Source: Streptococcus penaeicida (GTDB lineage: Bacteria > Bacillota > Bacilli > Lactobacillales > Streptococcaceae). From it: a stretch of 64,000 nt of DNA. The position numbers and the translations under genes are program-made. The notes under the pieces were generated by a model. That model was not told where the DNA came from, made no database searches, and saw only the letters and a list, made by a program, of their open reading frames with translations. Location of the stretch: positions 1 to 64,000 of the forward strand of contig NZ_LOCM01000015.1 of assembly GCF_002887775.1 (NCBI RefSeq). Direction: 5' to 3'. This document shows, piece by piece, positions 19,464 to 31,417 of the stretch; within the stretch, counting starts at the first letter, position 1, and each line of letters opens with the position of its first letter.

Positions 19464-19500
19464 CTTTTTGAATCACCTATACTTTAGGTAATTCAAAAAG
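19464..19500 (+). promoter_or_regulatory. 37-bp dyad directly before the maeP ribosome site
   Basis: CTTTTTGAATCACCTA (19464-19479) and TAGGTAATTCAAAAAG (19485-19500) are complementary except for one base, around TACTT. A -10-like TATACT (19478-19483) covers the centre. The GGAGG ribosome site starts at 19501. It could be a MaeR/other operator or an RNA hairpin that affects maeP expression. Confidence 0.5.
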
Positions 19501-19512
19501 GGAGGTTGTATC

Positions 19513-20847
19513 ATGGAAACAAAGAAAAATAACCATGGTCAAACACAAGTTGTAACTGAGGAAAAAAGATCCTGGATGTCTTTTAAAGTTGGCTCTGTAC
19601 CTTTGCCAGTTTATCTGACTTTAGCGACTTTAATTTTCATAACAGGTTATCTACAACAATTACCTGTTAATATGTTAGGTGGTTTCGCTGTTATTCTATC
19701 TATGGGATGGTTATTAGGAACAGTGGGAGCCAATATTCCAGGATTGAAAAATTTTGGTGGTCCAGCCATATTATCATTATTAGTTCCTTCAATTTTGGTA
19801 TTCTTTAATCTCTTGAATCCAAATGTTTTAGAGGCAACAAATATTTTAATGAAACAAGCTAACTTTCTTTATTTCTATATAGCTTGTTTGGTTTGTGGTA
19901 GTATTTTAGGAATGAACCGTAAAATGCTTATTCAGGGTCTGTTTCGAATGATAATTCCAATGCTACTTGGGATGATTTGTGCAATGGCAGTAGGGACTTT
20001 AGTTGGAGTGATTCTAGGAATGGAATGGAAACATGCTCTATTCTTTGTTGTCACACCTGTATTAGCTGGCGGTATTGGTGAGGGTATATTACCATTGTCA
20101 TTAGGATATAGTTCTATTACAGGAGTTGGTAGTGAGCAGTTAGTAGCTCAACTTATTCCTGCTACCATTATTGGAAATTTCTTTGCAATCATGTGTACAG
20201 CCTTACTTAATCGTTTTGGGGAAAAACACCCTGAGTATTCTGGCAAAGGACAATTAGTAAAAGTAGGTAATCATGAAGATATGGCTGATGCACTTAAAGA
20301 TACCTCTGGTGCATTAGACATTAAATTAATGGGTGGAGGTGTTTTAACAGCTTGCTCACTTTTCATCGCTGGTGGCCTCTTACAAAGTTTAACAGGATTT
20401 CCTGGTCCGGTATTAATGATTATTTTAGCAGCATGTTTAAAATATTTAAACGTCATTCCTCAAGAAACTCAGAATGGTGCAAAACAACTTTATAAATTCA
20501 TTTCTGGAAATTTCACCTTCCCATTAATGGCAGGTTTAGGACTTTTATATATTCCTTTGAAGGATGTAGTAGCCACACTTAGCTGGCAATACTTTGTGGT
20601 GGTTATTTCAGTAGTTTTCACCGTCATCTCAGTTGGATTCTTTGTTTCACGTTTCCTTAATATGAACCCTGTTGAAGCGGGTATCATTTCAGCTTGTCAA
20701 AGTGGTATGGGAGGTACCGGAGACGTTGCCATCTTAAGTACTGCTGATCGCATGAACTTAATGCCTTTTGCACAAGTAGCGACTCGTTTAGGGGGAGCAA
20801 TTACAGTTATTACAATGACAGCAATTTTACGAATCATTTTTAAATAG
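19513..20847 (+). CDS. maeP: malate permease, 2-hydroxycarboxylate transporter family
   Basis: This 444-residue membrane transporter of the 2HCT (CitS/MleP/MaeP) family has about eleven hydrophobic segments and the two family GGxG loops, seen in LAGGIGEGILPLSLGYSS and QSGMGGTGDVAILSTADRMN. It takes up malate for the malic enzyme encoded next. It is divergent from maeKR and has a strong GGAGG ribosome site. maeE follows after 34 bases. Confidence 0.93.
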   Translation: METKKNNHGQTQVVTEEKRSWMSFKVGSVPLPVYLTLATLIFITGYLQQLPVNMLGGFAVILSMGWLLGTVGANIPGLKNFGGPAILSLLVPSILVFFNLLNPNVLEATNILMKQANFLYFYIACLVCGSILGMNRKMLIQGLFRMIIPMLLGMICAMAVGTLVGVILGMEWKHALFFVVTPVLAGGIGEGILPLSLGYSSITGVGSEQLVAQLIPATIIGNFFAIMCTALLNRFGEKHPEYSGKGQLVKVGNHEDMADALKDTSGALDIKLMGGGVLTACSLFIAGGLLQSLTGFPGPVLMIILAACLKYLNVIPQETQNGAKQLYKFISGNFTFPLMAGLGLLYIPLKDVVATLSWQYFVVVISVVFTVISVGFFVSRFLNMNPVEAGIISACQSGMGGTGDVAILSTADRMNLMPFAQVATRLGGAITVITMTAILRIIFK

Positions 20848-20881
20848 CTAATCTAAAAATATATGAAAAGAGGATATTATT

Positions 20882-22045
20882 ATGACAGTAGATTTAGGAC
20901 AATTAGCATTAGACCAAGCGAAGAGATTTGGTGGAAAATTGGAAGTAAACTCAAAAGTTGAAATCAATGATAAACATGATTTAAGTATTGCTTACACACC
21001 AGGCGTCGCAACAGTATCAAAAACAGTGGCTGAAAATGAAGAACTTGCTTATGAACTAACTACTAAGAAAAATACAGTCGCAGTAGTTAGCGATGGATCG
21101 GCAGTATTAGGGTTAGGAAATATCGGTGCGAAAGGCGCTATGCCAGTTATGGAAGGTAAAGCAGCATTATTTAAAAAATTTGCTAATGTTGATGCAGTAC
21201 CTATCGTTCTTGATACTAATGACACAGAAGAAATTATTTCAATTGTTAAAGCTATTTCACCAACTTTTGGAGGGATCAATTTAGAAGATATTTCAGCACC
21301 TCGCTGTTTTGAAATCGAACAACGACTTATCGAGGAATGTGATATTCCTGTATTTCATGATGATCAACACGGTACTGCAATAGTAGTACTAGCAGCAATT
21401 TTTAATGCTCTAAAATTAATTAACAAATCAATTGATCAAGTTAAAGTTGTTGTGAATGGGGGAGGCTCTGCGGGACTTTCAATCACTAGAAAATTATTAG
21501 CTGCCGGTGCCAAACATGTCACTGTCGTTGACAAATTTGGCATCATTAATGAAAAAGACGGGAACAAATTAGAAGCGCATCATTTAGAAATTGCAAAATT
21601 AACCAATCGTGAGTTTCTTTCTGGTACACTTGAAAATGCCCTTGAAGAAGCAGATATTTTTGTAGGCGTATCAGCACCAGGTGCCTTAAAAGCAGAATGG
21701 ATTAAAAATATGGCTGAAAAACCTATCATTTTTGCCATGGCAAATCCTGTTCCAGAAATTTTCCCAGATGAAGCTTTAGAAGCAGGAGCTTATATTGTTG
21801 GTACTGGCCGTAGTGATTTTCCAAACCAAATCAATAATGTTCTTGCTTTTCCAGGTATTTTCCGTGGAGCATTAGATGCGCGTGCTAAGAAAATCACAGT
21901 TGATATGCAAATTGCTGCAGCAAAAGGGATTGCCAGTCTAATTCCTGAAAATGAATTAACAACCACAAATATTATTCCAGATGCTTTCCAAAAAGGGGTA
22001 GCAGAAATTGTTGCTAAAAGCGTTAGCGATGCAGTATCTGAATGA
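20882..22045 (+). CDS. maeE: NAD-dependent malic enzyme
   Basis: This 387-residue short bacterial malic enzyme oxidatively decarboxylates malate to pyruvate, letting the cell use malate as a carbon source. It has AYTPGVATVSK, the catalytic region KGAMPVMEGKA, divalent-metal/substrate part NLEDISAPRCFEIE, FHDDQHGTA and the dinucleotide loop VVNGGGSAGLSI. It is co-transcribed with maeP (AGAGGA ribosome site) and ends in a strong terminator. Confidence 0.95.
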   Translation: MTVDLGQLALDQAKRFGGKLEVNSKVEINDKHDLSIAYTPGVATVSKTVAENEELAYELTTKKNTVAVVSDGSAVLGLGNIGAKGAMPVMEGKAALFKKFANVDAVPIVLDTNDTEEIISIVKAISPTFGGINLEDISAPRCFEIEQRLIEECDIPVFHDDQHGTAIVVLAAIFNALKLINKSIDQVKVVVNGGGSAGLSITRKLLAAGAKHVTVVDKFGIINEKDGNKLEAHHLEIAKLTNREFLSGTLENALEEADIFVGVSAPGALKAEWIKNMAEKPIIFAMANPVPEIFPDEALEAGAYIVGTGRSDFPNQINNVLAFPGIFRGALDARAKKITVDMQIAAAKGIASLIPENELTTTNIIPDAFQKGVAEIVAKSVSDAVSE

Positions 22046-22070
22046 TATGAAATCAGACTTCCTAATTTTA

Positions 22071-22100
22071 TGACCCAAAATATGCATGGGTCATTTTTTT
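22071..22100 (+). terminator. terminator of maePE
   Basis: TGACCCA (22071-22077) pairs with TGGGTCA (22087-22093), followed by seven T. Confidence 0.88.
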
Positions 22101-22172
22101 ATTGCACTAGCATCTTTATTTTTCCTTTGATACAATATAAGTAGTTTTGTAAAAAGAAGAAAGTGAGGACTT

Positions 22173-23711
22173 ATGGAAAATCATAGAAACGAATATACTT
22201 TTAGTAATGAATCAATCATCTCCTATGTTTGGCGGGGTGTTCTAGTTGGGATTATTGCTGGTGTTATAGTTAGTTTATTTAGGCTTTTGATTGAGAAGTT
22301 ATCGCATGTTGTGATGTCTACTTATCAAGCGGCTCATGATAAACCAAGTCTAGTGTTAGCAATTTTTCTTGTTAGTGTCTGCCTTCTTATCTTAATTGGA
22401 TCTTTAACGGAATCAGAACCTGATATTAAAGGCTCAGGGATTCCTCTGGTTGAGGGGGAATTAAAGGGCTTGTTAGCACCACAGTGGTGGCCTGTTTTGT
22501 GGAAAAAGTTCCTGGCGGGTGTTTTAGCTATTTCCATGGGCTTTATGTTAGGACGTGAAGGTCCTTCGATTCAATTAGGGGCTATGTCAGCTAAAGGTAT
22601 TGCCTCATTCTTAAAATCGAGTCGTTTGGAAAAACGGGTCTTAATTGCAAGTGGTGCAGCAGCTGGTCTTTCAGCTGCTTTTAATGCTCCAATTGCTGGT
22701 TTACTTTTTGTTGTTGAAGAGATTTACCATCATTTTTCGCGTTTAGTTTGGATTACAGCTTTAGTGGCTAGTTTAGTAGCTAATTTTATTTCTCTCAATA
22801 TCTTTGGTCTTAGACCAGTTTTGGCAATGCCTAAAGCTATGCCATTTCTTAGTTTGAATCAGTATTGGTTATTACTCATACTCGGTGCCTTCTTAGGGAT
22901 TTTAGGTTATTGGTATGAAGTGACTATACTTGCTTTCCCTCGTTATTTGGCGAAAATTGGACGAATATGTCATCTCAGTCCAAAATACTATGCTTTACTT
23001 GCTTTAGTTTTGATACTTCCGATTGGTTATTTCTTCCCACAACTCTTGGGTGGCGGTAACGCCTTAATCATTGGTCTTTCTTTGAACCATACGAGTTTAC
23101 TAGTCGTTTTACTTTATTTTATCTTACGCTTTATTGGCAGTATGGCTTCCTATGGCAGTGGGCTTCCAGGCGGTATCTTTCTTCCTATTTTGACCTTGGG
23201 TGCCCTAGCAGGCTTGCTTTTTGGCTTATTTTTCCAAAGTATTGGCCTATTGGATAAGAGTTTTATGCCTTTATTTATCGTTTTAGGTATGGCGGGTTAT
23301 TTTTCGGCTATTTCAAAAGCTCCGCTGACAGCTATGATTTTGGTTACGGAAATGGTAGGGGATTTGAAACCACTGATGGCCATCGCAGTGGTGACCTTTG
23401 TAGCCTATCTCTTGATGGATCTCCTAAAAGGAGCTCCTATCTATGAAGCCATGTTAGAAAAAATGCCAATCATTCCGGCAAAGGAAGTTTTGCAACCGAC
23501 TTTATTAGAATTAACTGTGAGTGATCGTTTAGCTGGACGCTACGTTCGTGATTTGAAATTGCCAGCCAACGTCTTAATTACCACTCAAATTCATCACCAA
23601 CAGTCTGAAGTTGTTTCAGGGAATACCTTATTGCATGCTGGAGCAACACTATTTTTAGTTGTCAATGAGTCTGATTTAGGCTATGTCCGGCAATTATTAA
23701 TGACGGTCTAA
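22173..23711 (+). CDS. ClC-family chloride channel/H+ antiporter with C-terminal RCK_C-like domain
   Basis: This 512-residue membrane protein carries the three ClC selectivity motifs: KGSGIPLVEGEL, GREGPSIQLGA and YGSGLPGGIFLP. The glutamate in GREGP is the external gate that is kept in exchangers and most channels. After about ten membrane helices, the last 75 residues (from LELTVSDRLAG) form a TrkA-C/RCK_C-type regulatory domain. It is monocistronic. The transported ion (Cl- or F-) cannot be settled here, though the motif set is that of the classical Cl- type. Confidence 0.88.
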   Translation: MENHRNEYTFSNESIISYVWRGVLVGIIAGVIVSLFRLLIEKLSHVVMSTYQAAHDKPSLVLAIFLVSVCLLILIGSLTESEPDIKGSGIPLVEGELKGLLAPQWWPVLWKKFLAGVLAISMGFMLGREGPSIQLGAMSAKGIASFLKSSRLEKRVLIASGAAAGLSAAFNAPIAGLLFVVEEIYHHFSRLVWITALVASLVANFISLNIFGLRPVLAMPKAMPFLSLNQYWLLLILGAFLGILGYWYEVTILAFPRYLAKIGRICHLSPKYYALLALVLILPIGYFFPQLLGGGNALIIGLSLNHTSLLVVLLYFILRFIGSMASYGSGLPGGIFLPILTLGALAGLLFGLFFQSIGLLDKSFMPLFIVLGMAGYFSAISKAPLTAMILVTEMVGDLKPLMAIAVVTFVAYLLMDLLKGAPIYEAMLEKMPIIPAKEVLQPTLLELTVSDRLAGRYVRDLKLPANVLITTQIHHQQSEVVSGNTLLHAGATLFLVVNESDLGYVRQLLMTV

Positions 23712-23793
23712 AATTCTTCCGTTGAATTGTTGCCAAAGATTTGATAAGATGGTCATTGGGTTTCCTGGAGATTAATGAAGGGTTAAAACAGGC

Positions 23794-24636
23794 ATGAAAA
23801 TAGATAAAGTCTATAATAATAATGTTGTTCAAATCATTAATGACAATCTTGAAGAAGAAATTGTCATGGGCCGTGGTATCGGTTTTCAGAAAAAGGTCGG
23901 TGATGTCATTGATGAAGCAAAGATTGAGAAGCGCTTTGTTTTAAAAGATTCCAATCTTGCCAGTGAATTATCCAGTATATATCAGGAGTTATCACTTGCT
24001 GAAATTGAAACGATTTCAGCTATAATTGAACATGGACAAGATGTCTTAGATACTGTCTATGATTTATCGCTTTATGTCTCCTTGGCTGATCATATTCATT
24101 ATACTCTGGAAAGAGTAGCAGATGGTTTGGTCATTTCCAATCCACTGACCTGGGAAATTCGCAAGTTCTTCCCCAAGGAATTTCAGGTGGGAAGGGATGC
24201 TTTGCTGATTATCCAAGAGAAACTTAAGGTTCAACTATCTGAAGACGAAGTTGCTTCTATTGCTTTGCACTTTATCAATGCTCAAAAAGATTCGGGTGCC
24301 ATTAAAGATGGACAGAAGATGGCAAAGATTGTGACCAGTATTATTGATATTGTTCGTTTTCATTATGGTAGTATCTCTGATCAAGATGCCTTATCATATA
24401 ATCGGTTTGTCACACACATTCAGTACTTTGCTCAGCGCGTGGTTAATGGGCTTGTTCAAGGCACTAATGATAGTTTTCTGTATGATCAAGTTAGTCTTAA
24501 TTATCCGGATGCTTTTGCTTGTACAGAAAAGATTAAATCCTATATTGAAGCCACTTATGACTTCCCTATGAGTAAAGATGAACAAGTATATTTGACTATC
24601 CATATTCAACGTTTAGAATCTGCAGCTGAAAATTAA
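23794..24636 (+). CDS. licT: BglG/LicT-type transcriptional antiterminator
   Basis: This 280-residue RNA-binding antiterminator has an N-terminal CAT domain (residues 1-55; MKIDKVYNNNVVQI ... GRGIGFQKKVGD) and two PTS-regulation domains. PRD1 has DHIHYTLER and ALHFINAQ, PRD2 has RFVTHIQYFAQRV and LTIHIQRLE, with the histidines that the PTS phosphorylates. The matching RAT sequence lies at 26274-26301, in front of bglP, so it should turn on bglP when beta-glucosides are present. An IS element now separates regulator and target. Confidence 0.92.
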   Translation: MKIDKVYNNNVVQIINDNLEEEIVMGRGIGFQKKVGDVIDEAKIEKRFVLKDSNLASELSSIYQELSLAEIETISAIIEHGQDVLDTVYDLSLYVSLADHIHYTLERVADGLVISNPLTWEIRKFFPKEFQVGRDALLIIQEKLKVQLSEDEVASIALHFINAQKDSGAIKDGQKMAKIVTSIIDIVRFHYGSISDQDALSYNRFVTHIQYFAQRVVNGLVQGTNDSFLYDQVSLNYPDAFACTEKIKSYIEATYDFPMSKDEQVYLTIHIQRLESAAEN

Positions 24637-24650
24637 TTTCAGCTTTTTTT
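24624..24650 (+). terminator. terminator of licT
   Basis: AGCTGAAA (24624-24631) pairs with TTTCAGCT (24637-24644), followed by a T-run; the licT stop codon lies in the loop. The IS30 element begins 7 bases after the T-run. Confidence 0.82.
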
Positions 24651-24657
24651 ATTTTTC
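24645..24657. repeat. 13-bp direct repeat, left copy, flanking the IS element
   Basis: TTTTTTATTTTTC occurs immediately outside the left inverted repeat (24645-24657) and again immediately outside the right one (26200-26212). It is longer than the 2-3 bp target duplications usual for IS30-family elements. Confidence 0.7.
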
Positions 24658-26199
24658 GGTAAATTCCCAAAGTAAGTTCCAGTCTCATCAAACTGGCACT
24701 TAGTTTGGGAAAAACGCTTAAAATCAACAGAATTTGGTCCCGAACTAAGTTCTGTTTTTTGTCAATATCGCTAACCAAAGGCTTTCTGACAGTAGATTTT
24801 TCAAAATGAGGGCACACTGAAACCACCGACTTCAGAATGTCCCAAAGTAAGTTCTAGTTGTCTGGAATTTCGGATGGGACAAGTCCTTTCTATTTTGGTG
24901 GGTTAAACTCTGTTAATGTGAGTGTTTAATGTTTGTGTTTGATGAGTTTCGTCGATTGACAGACGTCCTCTTTTGATATTTTGGAAATGCCGAACAACTG
25001 AGCGAATTCCTCGTCGTACATGAAGGTGAAAGTTTCGTAGGCAGATTTCCCGTTCAGAGCAGCTTTCTTAACGCTGTTAACGTGCGAACAGACGAGATTG
25101 ATGTCTTCCTGAGTGAGATGATTAAAAGAGCTTCCTTTGGGTAGAATATCACGAATCAGCGTGTGATTCTTCTCAATCCTTCCTTTCTGATCCGAGCGAT
25201 TAGGATCACAGAAAAAGAGCTTAGATTGGCCCCTGACATCAATCTCAATGTCGTCGACTCTAGCGAACTCACCACCGTTATCTGTGAGGATGACAGGGAA
25301 AACCTCAAAGAAGTCCTTATTTGCCTCGTAACAGTCCTGTTTGATGGTTTGAATATGTTTAGCGACTTCTGTGGCTGTTTTATCATCCAAAAGTCGTGCA
25401 AAGACGAAGTTACAGAAAGAGACATTGAAGGTCAGGAGAATTTTTCCTCCAATCTTCCCGATGACAGTGTCCATTTCTAGCCATGATGTCAAGCTTTGCT
25501 TTTGCATATAGGTTTGAAAATCTTGGTAGGAACGTCCTTTCTTGATTCCTTTTGGAATGGGTGGCAGTTCTCTAGTGCGACGTTTTCTGAACTTGACCAT
25601 ACGAGGAAAGTCGATGGGAGAGACGGACATATATCCCTTTTCGACGTAACGGTAGATACTGCTTCGAGAGACAGATAGATCGTTGGAAGCAATGATGTGA
25701 TTGAGATGTTGCCCCTTCTTAATGGCCTTAGAAACGACCTTATCCATATCATAGAAGGTTTGCTTATTAAGAGCGACCCCTTGACGACTTTCAGACAAGA
25801 GCTGTTCGTAATCTTGATGGGCTCTTTTAGCGTAATAGAATTGCTTTTTAAAACCACAATTAACTCGTTTTTTAGGGCAATTATTACAAACGTAAGGTGC
25901 TTTTTTAAGTAATGGGCAGGAGTCACAATTGTTTGTGACGGTTGTTTCACGGCTAAAGAGATGCTTACGGACTTCTTTAAAAATGGTAGAGGGGTCCTTC
26001 CCACTAGCAGATGCAATCTCACGAAAAGTCTTCTTTTGCTCAATTCCCATTTGAATATCGTTGCGATCTGAGAGAGTAAGATGTTTGTTTTTTATGGTAA
26101 AGTACCAAACTTGTCCCATATTAAGTTCTACCTTATTTTTACGTTTTAGACTAACTTCTAGTTTTCCCAGTTAGCTAGAACTTACTTTGGGAATTTACC
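24658..26199 (-). mobile_element. IS30-family insertion sequence, complete
   Basis: The ends are near-perfect inverted repeats beginning GGTAAATTCCCAAAGTAAGT, differing at one base in about 25 (position 24680 region). The element is 1542 bp with one transposase gene on the minus strand, and about 270 bases of non-coding sequence on the left. It is inserted in the T-rich tail of the licT terminator, upstream of the bglP promoter. Confidence 0.9.
24926..26119 (-). CDS. IS30-family transposase
   Basis: This 397-residue DDE transposase has an N-terminal HTH_38-type domain (KHLTLSDRNDIQMGIEQ ... REIASASGKDPSTIFKEV), a Cys-rich stretch with CxxC pairs (residues about 62-88), and a catalytic core. 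The acidic triad is seen in WLEMDTVIG, LTDNGGEF and RIEKNHTLIRDILPKG. It appears intact and so may be active. The start is near the right inverted repeat; the first codon is not certain. Confidence 0.92.
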   Translation of the reverse strand: MGQVWYFTIKNKHLTLSDRNDIQMGIEQKKTFREIASASGKDPSTIFKEVRKHLFSRETTVTNNCDSCPLLKKAPYVCNNCPKKRVNCGFKKQFYYAKRAHQDYEQLLSESRQGVALNKQTFYDMDKVVSKAIKKGQHLNHIIASNDLSVSRSSIYRYVEKGYMSVSPIDFPRMVKFRKRRTRELPPIPKGIKKGRSYQDFQTYMQKQSLTSWLEMDTVIGKIGGKILLTFNVSFCNFVFARLLDDKTATEVAKHIQTIKQDCYEANKDFFEVFPVILTDNGGEFARVDDIEIDVRGQSKLFFCDPNRSDQKGRIEKNHTLIRDILPKGSSFNHLTQEDINLVCSHVNSVKKAALNGKSAYETFTFMYDEEFAQLFGISKISKEDVCQSTKLIKHKH

Positions 26200-26212
26200 T
26201 TTTTTATTTTTC
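26200..26212. repeat. 13-bp direct repeat, right copy, flanking the IS element
   Basis: This is the second copy of TTTTTTATTTTTC, adjacent to the right end of the IS element. Confidence 0.7.
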
Positions 26213-26225
26213 TTAAAAAAAGCGC

Positions 26226-26254
26226 TTGCAATTGTAAGTGCTTTCTGATATTAT
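26226..26254 (+). promoter_or_regulatory. bglP promoter with cre-like site
   Basis: TTGCAA (26226-26231) and TATTAT (26249-26254) are 17 bases apart. The spacer contains TGTAAGTGCTTTCT (26233-26246), which differs at two or three positions from the catabolite-response element consensus, so CcpA repression is plausible. The start site would be at about 26261, just ahead of the RAT. Confidence 0.6.
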
Positions 26255-26273
26255 TATTTATATCATTATTAAT

Positions 26274-26368
26274 GGATTGTTACTGGGAAGCAGGCAAAAC
26301 CTAAATAGATACGAGATAGTAGTCACAGCTCTAGCTGTACTCTTATTTGGTATTTGTTTGGGTTTTTT
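26274..26368 (+). promoter_or_regulatory. RAT antiterminator and overlapping terminator in the bglP leader
   Basis: The stretch 26274-26301 matches the ribonucleic antiterminator recognised by LicT/BglG proteins: it begins GGATTGTTACTG and ends GCAGGCAAAACC. Its 3' part (AAAACC) can instead pair with GGGTTTTTT at 26360-26368 to form a terminator; a small perfect hairpin, ACAGCTCTAGCTGT, lies between. LicT binding would let transcription continue into bglP. Confidence 0.88.
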
Positions 26369-26447
26369 CTATTTTCTAGAAAACCAAATGATTATATTTT
26401 GGCTTATATAAACAGGATACTTATTTGTTAATCTAAGTCAAACTTAA

Positions 26448-28385
<1,938 letters not shown>

Positions 28386-28391
28386 AAAATG

Positions 28392-28419
28392 AAGACCTCA
28401 TTTGAATGAGGTCTTTTTT
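28392..28419. terminator. terminator between bglP and the AraC-family gene
   Basis: AAGACCTCATT (28392-28402) pairs perfectly with AATGAGGTCTT (28405-28415) with a 2-base loop and T-run; it is suited to both convergent genes. Confidence 0.88.
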
Positions 28420-29341
28420 AGTGAATTTTTGGTGGATTGATAAGTGTTCGACTTTCTTTAGGTTTGGTATATTTTTTGCGATATTGACTAGGTGTTAGGA
28501 CGTAGTAGCGCTTAAATTGACGATTGAAATTTGAAAGATTATTAAATCCAATTTCGTTGGCAATCTCTAGGACTGGTCGGTTGGAATTGATTAAGAGTTC
28601 ACAGGCTTTACTTAAGCGTACTTGGATGACAAATTCTGTACATGAAGTACCTGTATGTTGCTTGAAGACGGTCATGAAGTGAGTTTTACTATAACCAATA
28701 TAATTTGCTAAAAAGTCAATGCTCAGATTCTGTTGATAGTTATTATTGATATAATCAATTAACTGACGAATCTTCTCGTTTTTGCGGTAGGTATCATCTG
28801 TATTTTTTCGAACAACATAACGATAGTAGTAAAGCAAGTACATGAATTCATGTAACTTAGATTTTAAAAGCATTTCAAAATGCCGATCTTCGTTTTTGGC
28901 AATCGAAAATATGGCAAACAAGCAACTTTTAATTTCGTCATAACCTGGCATATGGGGCTTGATACAATAAACAAATTTATTAATGCTATTTTGTAAAGGT
29001 TGCAGGTAACGGAGACTAACTTGATCGACAACAGAAGAACCAATCATATCCAAATGGAACTGAAAAGTATCCGTGACGTGTTTATTTTGTCCAATAGGAT
29101 GAATGGAGTGCATGCCATTTGGTCTAACTAAAATAATATCGCCAGATTGACTATTGAAAAAATCATAGTCAATGTGGTAGCGAGCTGTTCCTTCATAAAC
29201 ATAAGTGACTTCTAACTCTGGATGCCAGTGAAACAAAATATCAGGTCGTCCGTTTTTCACTTCATTGTGGAAAAAGCGGTAGGGTAATAAATGTCTTTGT
29301 TGTTCGTTTTGATGACGATCTTGTAATCTAGTGATGACCAC
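28418..29341 (-). CDS. AraC-family transcriptional regulator with cupin-type sensor domain
   Basis: This 307-residue protein has an N-terminal cupin (about 25-110, with HWHPELEVTYVYEGTARYHI) and a C-terminal pair of AraC helix-turn-helices: LSIDFLANYIGYSKTHFMTVF and PVLEIANEIGFNNLSNFNRQF, followed by the PSQYRKKY signature. The start is GTG at 29341 with TAGGAG upstream. It is divergent from a GH1 gene and convergent with bglP, and is the leading candidate to bind the conserved element found at the nearby promoters (inference). Confidence 0.88.
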   Translation of the reverse strand: MVITRLQDRHQNEQQRHLLPYRFFHNEVKNGRPDILFHWHPELEVTYVYEGTARYHIDYDFFNSQSGDIILVRPNGMHSIHPIGQNKHVTDTFQFHLDMIGSSVVDQVSLRYLQPLQNSINKFVYCIKPHMPGYDEIKSCLFAIFSIAKNEDRHFEMLLKSKLHEFMYLLYYYRYVVRKNTDDTYRKNEKIRQLIDYINNNYQQNLSIDFLANYIGYSKTHFMTVFKQHTGTSCTEFVIQVRLSKACELLINSNRPVLEIANEIGFNNLSNFNRQFKRYYVLTPSQYRKKYTKPKESRTLINPPKIH

Positions 29342-29569
29342 TTTTTTCTCCTATCTTCCAATTCATATAATAGTATTATATCAAATAAGACAATATAAAT
29401 CCTTTAAAAAAATATTATAGAACTATAAATTTTTTCAACTAAATTAATATTTATTAAAGGTCTTAATAATGCGTTTTTTGGACTATACCAATTTTAAGTG
29501 AAGAAATATATCTTTAACGAAGTTAAATTGTCAAAAAACAATAATATTAAAAGAAATACATATGTCATA

Positions 29570-29629
29570 GTATAGTATTAGTAATTCAAATAATAGTGTT
29601 AGCTTTTAGCCTTCATTATCACTTATACT
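29570..29629 (+). promoter_or_regulatory. upstream promoter (P1) with GGATAGTATTAG-type element
   Basis: The element GTATAGTATTAGTAATTC starts at 29570, and a TATACT -10 box lies at 29624-29629, 54 bases further on. No good -35 box is present. The same element-to--10 spacing is seen at four other promoters in the window. Transcripts from here would meet the terminator at 29660-29696. Confidence 0.5.
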
Positions 29630-29659
29630 AAATTTATTGGAAATGAAAAATATTTTTCG

Positions 29660-29696
29660 AAAACACGTGGATAAAATCTCCTTCTGCGTGTTTTTT
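29660..29696 (+). terminator. terminator/attenuator upstream of bglA (29.8 kb)
   Basis: AAAACACG (29660-29667) pairs with CGTGTTTT (29687-29694) and is followed by T. It lies 110 bases before the GH1 start codon and would end a transcript of about 60 nt from the P1 promoter. The 465-base gap 29342-29806 holds only this, the two promoters and AT-rich sequence. Confidence 0.65.
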
Positions 29697-29717
29697 CTTT
29701 GTCTTTATTTTTAGAGA

Positions 29718-31294
<1,577 letters not shown>

Positions 31295-31417
31295 GAGATA
31301 AATCACTAGATCCTAAAGTTTATTGGTGTAAAACGTTTACATGTCATAAGACTCTCTTATTTCTGTAGCTTAGTATTTCTTTTTGATATACTAGAATTAT
31401 AGATTAAGGGGGTTTAT

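Noticed and set aside
25489..26043. Second long open frame inside the IS element
   Set aside because: It lies on the same strand in another frame of the transposase gene, with composition of a shadow frame and no ribosome site.
31327..31341. TGTAAAACGTTTACA, a cre-like palindrome upstream of the SGNH gene
   Set aside because: The spacing between the half-sites is one base longer than the catabolite-response consensus; kept only as a note.
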